The notes below the pieces were generated by a model, which saw only the letters and a program-made list of their open reading frames with translations, was not told the DNA's origin and ran no database searches. The translations under genes and the position numbers were made by a program. A DNA stretch of 64,000 bases from DAOMFB01 sp963721385 (GTDB lineage Bacteria; Acidobacteriota; Thermoanaerobaculia; UBA5066), in NCBI GenBank assembly GCA_963721385.1, contig CAVRJB010000016.1, positions 62,001 through 126,000 on the forward strand, in the 5' to 3' direction. How positions within the stretch are numbered: the first letter of the stretch is position 1; the number at the start of each line of letters is the position of its first letter. This document shows positions 58,602 to 64,000 of the stretch, one piece after another.

Positions 58602-59530
58602 GAGACGATCTCCTCCTCGAACCGGAGCGTCCGGTTCCGCGGATTCCACGACGCCCGCGCGCCGACCGGGAGCGCGACGTTCGGCCCGCGGTGGCCGCAC
58701 GGCAGGCCGAGGACGACCGGCACGCGGAGCGGGCCGAGGCGTTCGGCGAGAACTTCGCGGAGCCGGGCCGGGTCTTCGACTCCCCCGAACGTGATGGACG
58801 CCATCGAGCCGATCAAGATGCCACCGAGTCTATCGAATCGGCGGGCCCGGGCGAGGTGGGCCAGCATCCGGTCGACCCGATAGGCCTCCTCGTTCACTTC
58901 CTCGAAGAAGAGGAGCGCCCCGTCGTAGTCGAACTCGTCCGGCGTGCCGACGGCCGCGGCGAGGAGCGAGAGGCAGCCTCCGACGAGACGGCCCTCCGCG
59001 GCGCCGGGCACGACGATCTCTGCGTCCGGCAGCGCGAGCTCGGGGGGTCCGTCGCCCTCGAGCATGAAGGGGAAGAACGTCGCCGAGAGCGGATCCAGGC
59101 CCCGGGCGAGGTCCGCCGCGACCATCGGCCCGTGGAACGAGGGGAGCCCGCACCGGGAGAGGAGAAAAGCCGAGAGCGCCGTCACGTCCGAGAAGCCGCA
59201 GTGGATCTTCGCGTTCGCGGCCAGTTCGCCCGGCGACAGGTGAGGCAGTATCCGGATGGCGCCGTAGCCCCCGCGGGCGAAGATGATCGCCGCGACCTCG
59301 GGATCGAGAAGCAGGTCGCGGTACCCGGAGAGCCGTGCGGCGTCGCTCCCCGCGAGGCCGAGCGGCCCCGATTTCAGGAGCAGATTCGTCGCCCGCTTCA
59401 CGCCATAGCCCATCTCCTCCAGCGCGCGGCAGCCGAGGTCGAGGGCGTCGCTGTCGACCGGGCCCGAGAGAGCGGCAACGCCGACGACGTCCCCGCGCCG
59501 GAGGCGCCGGGGCTTCAGGAAGGGTGGCAT
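58598..59530 (-). CDS. ldcA: LD-carboxypeptidase (S66 family)
   Basis: A 310-residue S66 serine peptidase that removes the terminal D-Ala from tetrapeptide murein in recycling. The nucleophile Ser is in HCGFSDVTALSAF, with the Glu in LLFFEEVNEEAYRVDRML and the His in GLPCGHRGPNVALPVG, the Ser-Glu-His triad of the family. FARGGYGAIRILPHL is the usual motif. It lacks a signal peptide, fitting a cytoplasmic enzyme. ATG 59530 overlaps the previous stop (TGATG). Confidence 0.92.
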   Translation of the reverse strand: MPPFLKPRRLRRGDVVGVAALSGPVDSDALDLGCRALEEMGYGVKRATNLLLKSGPLGLAGSDAARLSGYRDLLLDPEVAAIIFARGGYGAIRILPHLSPGELAANAKIHCGFSDVTALSAFLLSRCGLPSFHGPMVAADLARGLDPLSATFFPFMLEGDGPPELALPDAEIVVPGAAEGRLVGGCLSLLAAAVGTPDEFDYDGALLFFEEVNEEAYRVDRMLAHLARARRFDRLGGILIGSMASITFGGVEDPARLREVLAERLGPLRVPVVLGLPCGHRGPNVALPVGARASWNPRNRTLRFEEEIVS

Positions 59531-59985
59531 CAGGCCGTCCGGTTGCGCGGGTCTTTGAACCAGCGCTCCCACTCGGCCGCGCTTCCTCCCGGCACCGGCT
59601 TTTCCGAGTCGCGGCGCTCCCCCGCGGAGAGTCGCGCCGATGCGTCGCGGCAGAAGACCTCGATCCCCGCCGTCCTGGCCCCGGCCGCCGCGACGGCTGA
59701 GAGGAGGGCACGGTCGTCGGTGACGACGGTGACGCCGCGCGGATCGCGGGCTTCCCGGATACGCCGGACGATCTCTTCGTCAGCCGACCTCGGCGCGGCG
59801 TAAACGACGGTGACGTCTCCGAACGTCTGCACCTTCGACCCTCCCGACGCCGGCGGTCCGTCGAAGACGACCGTCAGCTTCTTCCGCTTGCGCCGCGCGA
59901 CGTCGCAGAGCTCGGAGACCAGCCCCTCGCGGGTCCCGCCGCCGAGGCGTCCGATCAGATTGTTCCCGTCGACGAGATCGGCCAT
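59530..59985 (-). CDS. NYN-domain (YacP-like) RNase family protein
   Basis: A 151-residue PIN/NYN-fold protein. The N-terminal MADLVDGNNLIGRLGG has the conserved Asp. KKLTVVFDGPPASGG and VTVVTDDRALLSAVAAAGA give further acidic residues of the active site. YacP (Rae1-like) proteins cut mRNA on ribosomes in Bacillus; substrate here unknown. A -10 box TAGAAT lies 8 bp before the ATG. Confidence 0.82.
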   Translation of the reverse strand: MADLVDGNNLIGRLGGGTREGLVSELCDVARRKRKKLTVVFDGPPASGGSKVQTFGDVTVVYAAPRSADEEIVRRIREARDPRGVTVVTDDRALLSAVAAAGARTAGIEVFCRDASARLSAGERRDSEKPVPGGSAAEWERWFKDPRNRTA

Positions 59986-59993
59986 GGGGCCCC

Positions 59994-59999
59994 ATTCTA
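59994..59999 (-). promoter_or_regulatory. -10 box TAGAAT before the NYN-domain gene
   Basis: TAGAAT (minus strand) ends 8 bases before the ATG; the gap is GGGGCCCC, so there is no proper Shine-Dalgarno. Probably leaderless. Confidence 0.5.
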
Positions 60000-60010
60000 G
60001 AAAAGTGACC

Positions 60011-60408
60011 CGGGCCGGACGGTAAGCCGGATTCCGTGGCCGGTCGGCTCGCGCCTTCCGGCCGGCGATCATTCCTCCAGGCCCCTTCTCTCGAAGGGGC
60101 TCCAGCGGCCTACCCGGCGACGTCGGCCTTGCGGCCGCGGGAGCGGGCGTCCCTGCCGTCGCCCTATTTGGCCTTGCTCCGCGTGGGGTTTGGCCTGCCA
60201 GCGCCGTTGCCGGTGCCGCGGTGCGCTCTTACCGCACCTTTTCACCCTTGCCCCGGCGCCCGAAGGCGCCGTGGCGGTATGTTTTCTGTGCCACTTTCCT
60301 TCGGGTTGCCCCGACCGGGATTTCCCCGGCACGCTGCCCGCTGGAGTCCGGACTTTCCTCCCCTCCGTCGGCCGTAGCCTCGGGAGCGGCGATCGCCTGT
60401 CCGGCCCG
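60011..60408 (-). ncRNA. rnpB: RNase P RNA, bacterial type A
   Basis: On the minus strand this region carries the RNase P core: GAGGAAAGTCCGGACTCC near the 5' end, the CR-II/III-like AGGGTGAAAAGGTGCGGTAAG and CAAACCCCACGCGGAGCAAG segments split around the middle, and GGAATCCGGCTTACCG at the 3' end. The P1 stem closes perfectly: CGGGCCGGAC at 60408-60399 pairs with GTCCGGCCCG ending at 60011. The length of about 398 nt is normal for type A. It matures tRNA 5' ends with the RnpA protein, which is not in the window. A TATCCT -10 box lies upstream. Confidence 0.95.
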
Positions 60409-60418
60409 AGTCGGCGAC

Positions 60419-60424
60419 AGGATA
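60419..60424 (-). promoter_or_regulatory. -10 box TATCCT of rnpB
   Basis: TATCCT (minus strand) ends 10 bp before the P1 stem, so the transcription start falls at or just ahead of the RNA 5' end. No clear -35. Confidence 0.5.
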
Positions 60425-60452
60425 CTCCGTTCGGGCGCCGGGCCTTGGCGGG

Positions 60453-61061
60453 TCAGGGATCCGCGGGAGGCGGGGCCTTCCCCGAGCGTCGCCCGAAGAG
60501 GTCCGCCATCCGCGAGACGCGCGGGACGCTCACGAGAAACAGGATGCCGAGACCGGCTACCAGGACAAGCGCGACCATGGGAAGGAAGATCGCGACGAGG
60601 CTCTGCACGAACGCGAGGATGTCCTCGGCGAGCGAAAGCGCCGCGTTCGCGACGCCCGCGGTCAGCGCCGTCGACGTGAGGCGCGTGGCGCTCTTGACGA
60701 GGTGAGACAGGAGGGCCACGAGCCCTCCGCTTCCGCCGGCCACGACGTCCATTGTGGTGCTCTGCCCGGGCGCAACGGCCGCGACGGCGAGGGCCGCCCC
60801 GACGATCGGGCGGACGAAGGAGTGGAGGAGGTGCCAGAAGTGGTCGAGCCCGGGCACCTTGTCGGCGAAGAACTCGAGGAGGAAGAGGATCGCCGCGACC
60901 GCGAGCGCCGGCGTCGTGCCGAGGAGATGAGCGATCGGCCCCGGGAACGCCTCGGGAAAGAAGCGGGCGAGGCCTCCGTAGACGAGGAGGACGGCGTAGG
61001 CGTTCAGGCCCGAGGCGGCAGCGAGACCCAGGCCGGTACCGAAGAGCGCGGCGGTTTCCAC
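60453..61061 (-). CDS. DUF4126 membrane protein
   Basis: A 202-residue protein with about five hydrophobic segments, matching the DUF4126 pattern: GLNAYAVLLVYGGLARFFPE near the start, FFADKVPGLDHFWHLLHSFVRPIVGA in pieces, then GGSGGLVALLSHLVKSATR. Function unknown; it is an inner-membrane protein. The start is GTG 61061, 7 bp after the DUF4388-J protein stop. Confidence 0.85.
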   Translation of the reverse strand: METAALFGTGLGLAAASGLNAYAVLLVYGGLARFFPEAFPGPIAHLLGTTPALAVAAILFLLEFFADKVPGLDHFWHLLHSFVRPIVGAALAVAAVAPGQSTTMDVVAGGSGGLVALLSHLVKSATRLTSTALTAGVANAALSLAEDILAFVQSLVAIFLPMVALVLVAGLGILFLVSVPRVSRMADLFGRRSGKAPPPADP

Positions 61062-61068
61062 CGCTCCC

Positions 61069-62581
61069 CTACCCTTCCTTGTCGGCGCCCAGCTCGGAGA
61101 GGGCCGACTGCGCGCGGCGGTTCCTGGGGTCGAGCTTCATCACCTCGCGCAGCGCCTTGATCCGCTCGGCGGGGTTTCGCTCGGCCTTGAACGCCTCGGC
61201 CAGCTCCCACCAAAGATCGAGATTGTCCGGGATGTTCTGGAGCGCCCGCCGGATCGTCTCCGAAGACTGGCGAAGCCACTTCGGGTTCTTCCGCTGGATC
61301 CGCGAGAGGAGAATCCAGTAGTCGCGTTCCTTCGGGTCGAACTCGATGGCCTGCCGGACCATCTCGTACGCGGGGTAGTAGTCCTCCTCTTCGTAGAGGA
61401 CCTTCGCGCGCTGGTAGTTCGCCTTCGCGATCTGCTTCTGGAGCGCCGCCGTCGGGCGCTCGTCCGGGAGACGGACCGAGTCGTGGATTCCCCGGTCCAG
61501 CGTCTGGTCGTAGGAGGCCCGCGACTCCTTCGTCCGAAACGCGCGCTCGATCGTCCGGAGTTTCTGGAACAACGCCTCCAGCGCGTCTCGCTCGCCGGCA
61601 AAGACCTGCTTCAGATGGTGGTCCGGGTGGAAGATCCGCGCCCGATCGTGGATCGCCCGCTGGACCTCCTCGTCGCCGGCCGTCCGTTCGACGCCGAGAA
61701 GGTCGTAAAACGTGGACCAGTCGAGGCGCCGGTACGTGTTGACGACGACGCGGAGCTGGTTCTCGAAGGTCTCCGCGAGCCGGGGCGGCGGGGGCACGCC
61801 CGAAATCTCGACGTTCAGCGACCCGAGCCCCGTCGGCGCCGCCGAGGGCTCGGTCGCCCGCGATCCCGGAACGATCTGGATGAGACCGACCGCGGCGAGC
61901 CGCGAGAGGATGCGCGTCTGGGTGGAAACCTGCTCGGCCGTCCGCGAGCCGTCCACGCGCGACAGCGCCTCCCCCTCCTCCGACGACAGCGTGATCACCT
62001 GGTACCGGAGGGTCAGCTCCGGGTGGAGGATCGGCCGCGAGCGCGGCTCGACGACCGAGAACCCGGTGAACGTCCGTCCCCGCCGGCAGGCGGCGAAGCG
62101 CCTCGAGGACGAGGCTGCCGGTCGAGCGGTCGAACCGGAACGGGAGCTCGGGCGGAGGTTCGCCCGGAGAAATGGTGAAGATGCCGGCGGAAAGCCGGAA
62201 CGCGTCGTAGAGCACCCGCTCGGCGAGGGCACGAGACGCCGCCTCTGCGACGAAGAGCGAGACCGCGCCGGAGCCCGAGAGCGCCTTCGAAAGGCCGAGC
62301 CCCGGCTCGGCCATCGCACTCTCGAACGCCGACAGGAGGAGGTTTTCGTCCGCGAGGCCGAACGTCCGGAGGAGCTCGCCGACGAGCTGTGCCTCGCGGT
62401 TCGAGCTCGCGAAGACGACCTGGCCGCGGTCGAACCAGAACGTCCGCTCCTCGCCCTTGGAGGCGACGACCAGCTTCCCCGACACGCGGTCCCGGACGAT
62501 GTTCCGGAACGCTTCGGCGAGCGACGTCCGCTCGATCGTGCCGCCCGTCAGCATCCCGGGCGAGGACTTCTCTCCGACCAT
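61069..62581 (-). pseudogene. DUF4388 (PATAN)-J-domain-TPR protein, one-base frameshift
   Basis: A protein of about 503 residues when one base is removed. Frame 1 (62581 to about 62085) carries a DUF4388/PATAN-like region: GTIERTSLAEAFRNIVRDR, VSGKLVVASKGEERTFWFDR, GQVVFASSNREAQLVGEL. Frame 2 continues to the stop at 61069, with a winged region (LTLRYQVITLSSEEGEALSR), a J-domain (DWSTFYDLLGVERTAGDEEV and FHPDHH with the HPD motif) and a TPR-like C-terminus (ANYQRAKVLYEEEDYYPAYEM). The extra base is probably a C in the CCCC run at 62078-62081. The order is unlike a standard DnaJ; it may recruit Hsp70 to a signalling complex. Confidence 0.82.
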
Positions 62582-62590
62582 AACCGCAAA

Positions 62591-62596
62591 ATGTTA
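62591..62596 (-). promoter_or_regulatory. -10 box TAACAT before the DUF4388-J gene
   Basis: TAACAT (minus strand) overlaps the uvrC stop and ends 9 bases before the ATG; no ribosome site is seen. Confidence 0.4.
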
Positions 62597-64000
62597 ACCG
62601 GAAACCGCTTGGGAACGCTCGCGCCATCTCGCAATTCGGGAAGCAGTCCGTTTTCCGGCCACGACGGCGAGCGCCTCTTCCGTGGCGGCGAGGACCGCCT
62701 CGGCACCGCCAAAGGCCGAGAGGAGCCGCTTCGCGCCGGCCGGACCGAGGCCGGGCACCGCGAGGAGCGGGCTCTCGAGAGCCCGCTTCCGGCGCGCCCG
62801 GCGGTGGCTCGCCAGGCCGAAGCGATGGGCCTCGTCGCGGGCCCGCTGAAGGAGCTTCAGGCCGGCGTTCCGTCTCGGCAGGACCACGGCCGCCGACCGG
62901 CCCGGGACGAAGAGCTCCTCCTCCCGCTTCGCGAGGCCGGCGGCCGGAATCTCGATCCCGAGGCGGTCGAGCGCGGAGAGCGCCGCCGAGAGCTGCCCCT
63001 TCCCCCCGTCGATCAGGAGGAGGTCGGGCAGCGGCCCGCCCTCGCGGCGCACCCTGCCATAGCGTCGCGTCACGGCCTCGGCGATGGAGGCGAAGTCGTC
63101 CACGTCCGGCCGGTCGATCCGGAAAAGACGGTACTCGTCCGTCGCCGGCTCGCCGTCGAGAAAGACGACGCACGAGGCGTAGGTCTCGCTCCCCTGGAGG
63201 TGCGAGATGTCGAAGCATTCGATCCGCGCGGGGCGCCGGTCGAGGTCGAGGGCCTTCGCGAGCGCGAGCGTCGCCTTCTCGCCCCGCTCGCGCACGCGCC
63301 GAAAGCGCCGAAGGTGGTTCTGCCTCGCGTTGTCGCGGGCGATCTGCATCCGCTCGAACGCGGCGCCGCGCTGCGGCGTCCGGATCGTCACACGGCTCCC
63401 GCGCCTCTCCGAGAGCCAGCTCTCGACGGGCGCCAGCGCCTCCTCGGGCACGTCGGCCGGGAGGTGCACCTCGCGCGGGAGGAACGTGCCGGCGCCGCCG
63501 GAGGCGGGCGCGCCATCGGCGATCGTGTCGTAGTACTGGGAGAGGAGCGAGACCCAGAAATCCTCCAGGTCGACGTCGCCGATCCCCTCGAAGTAGTACT
63601 CGCGGGAGTCGAGGACGGATCCGCCCCGGACGAAGAGGAGCGAGATCGAGAGGTTCCCGTCGTCGAGGAAGTCGCCGAAGACGTCGACGTCCTCGCCGGC
63701 GAGCGACTGGACCCGCTGCTTTTCGGCCAGCTCCTCGACGGTTCGGAGGCAATCGCGATAGGCGGCAGCCATCTCGAAGCTCTCCGCCTCGGCGGCCGCC
63801 TTCATCTTCCCTTCGAGCCGCGGCGTCAGAGCGTCGTTCTTCCCGGACAGGAAGAGAAGGACGTCCTCGACCGCCTCGTCGTAGGCCGCTTTGGTCGTCA
63901 GGCCCGCCACGCACGGGCCGAGGCAAGCGTGCATGTCGTAGTAGAGACAGGGGCGCGGGAGCTTTCCGTCGATTTCGATCCGGCAGGTCCGGATCTGGAA
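62594..64000 (-). CDS. uvrC: excinuclease ABC subunit C, 5' end outside the window
   Basis: The last 468 residues of UvrC, the nuclease that cuts both sides of a DNA lesion; the 5' end is cut off by the right edge. Visible are the end of the GIY-YIG domain (YYDMHACLGPCVAG), the UVR domain (AEAESFEMAAAYRDCLRTVEEL), the RNase H-like nuclease (RIECFDISHLQGSETYASCVV, LLLIDGGKGQLSAAL with catalytic acids) and the C-terminal helix-hairpin-helix pair (LLAVPGLGPAGAKRLLSAFGG). Stop TAA at 62594. Confidence 0.95.
   Translation of the reverse strand, partial: FQIRTCRIEIDGKLPRPCLYYDMHACLGPCVAGLTTKAAYDEAVEDVLLFLSGKNDALTPRLEGKMKAAAEAESFEMAAAYRDCLRTVEELAEKQRVQSLAGEDVDVFGDFLDDGNLSISLLFVRGGSVLDSREYYFEGIGDVDLEDFWVSLLSQYYDTIADGAPASGGAGTFLPREVHLPADVPEEALAPVESWLSERRGSRVTIRTPQRGAAFERMQIARDNARQNHLRRFRRVRERGEKATLALAKALDLDRRPARIECFDISHLQGSETYASCVVFLDGEPATDEYRLFRIDRPDVDDFASIAEAVTRRYGRVRREGGPLPDLLLIDGGKGQLSAALSALDRLGIEIPAAGLAKREEELFVPGRSAAVVLPRRNAGLKLLQRARDEAHRFGLASHRRARRKRALESPLLAVPGLGPAGAKRLLSAFGGAEAVLAATEEALAVVAGKRTASRIARWRERSQAVSG

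Noticed and set aside
1..64000. Mobile elements, CRISPR arrays, prophage, tRNA or 16S/23S rRNA genes
   Set aside because: No transposase, spaced direct repeats, phage structural genes or tRNA-like cloverleafs were recognised; gene content is housekeeping throughout.

Overview
The window is a GC-rich, densely packed stretch of a bacterial chromosome with an LPS-making envelope: lptFG, lptB, an LptC/LptA-like protein, msbA and lpxB are all present. Sigma-54, HPr kinase, HPF, 4-bp stop/start overlaps and an archaeal/Thermotoga-type S-adenosylhomocysteinase fit a deep-branching Gram-negative, perhaps Acidobacteriota. That assignment is inferred from gene content only. No insertion sequences, CRISPR arrays, tRNAs or 16S/23S rRNAs were seen; the one stable RNA is RNase P RNA.

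Layout. 1-2858 (minus strand): start of an M16 peptidase, then the tyrosine-catabolic pair homogentisate dioxygenase and a frameshifted 4-hydroxyphenylpyruvate dioxygenase. 2955-17624 (plus strand): xerC/D-type recombinase, lytic transglycosylase, membrane protein, guaA, Na+/H+ antiporter, dnaE, a CCA-type nucleotidyltransferase, an exported Thr/Pro-rich protein, rsmD, metK, and an ArsR-methyltransferase (SahR-like) gene with a palindromic operator ahead of ahcY. 17628-19943 (minus): a single-gene LptF-LptG fusion. 20000-20027: a 28-bp dif site. From 20112 to the end every gene is on the minus strand: parB-parA, a bifunctional nuclease, miaB, a PTS regulatory module (ptsI, ptsH, EIIA, rapZ, hprK) joined to hpf and rpoN, lptB and lptCA, recJ, accA, priA, UDG, rpoZ, gmk, yicC, msbA, lpxB, HIT, HU/IHF, sppA, rpsA, cmk, hisC, rluB, scpB, scpA, trpS, an M50 protease, recG, a cNMP-FHA protein, an LD-carboxypeptidase, a NYN-domain protein, rnpB, DUF4126, a DUF4388-J-domain-TPR protein and the 3' part of uvrC.

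Main inference. The dif site lies at the switch from mostly plus-strand genes on the left to all minus-strand genes on the right. That is the pattern expected where two replication forks converge, so the window probably contains the replication terminus. The parAB pair sits beside dif rather than beside an origin. A tyrosine recombinase that could act on dif is encoded 16 kb away.

Expression signals. Ten genes have a TAnnnT -10 box 5-9 bp before the start codon and no Shine-Dalgarno, suggesting leaderless mRNAs. parA, rpsA and the DUF151 gene have -35/-10 promoters with 17-bp spacing. At least three genes seem to lack an ATG/GTG/TTG start (UDG, a PGLGQ membrane protein, recG). Three genes carry what looks like a single-base insertion (HPPD, M50 protease, DUF4388-J protein), so either the assembly has indel errors or these genes are damaged.
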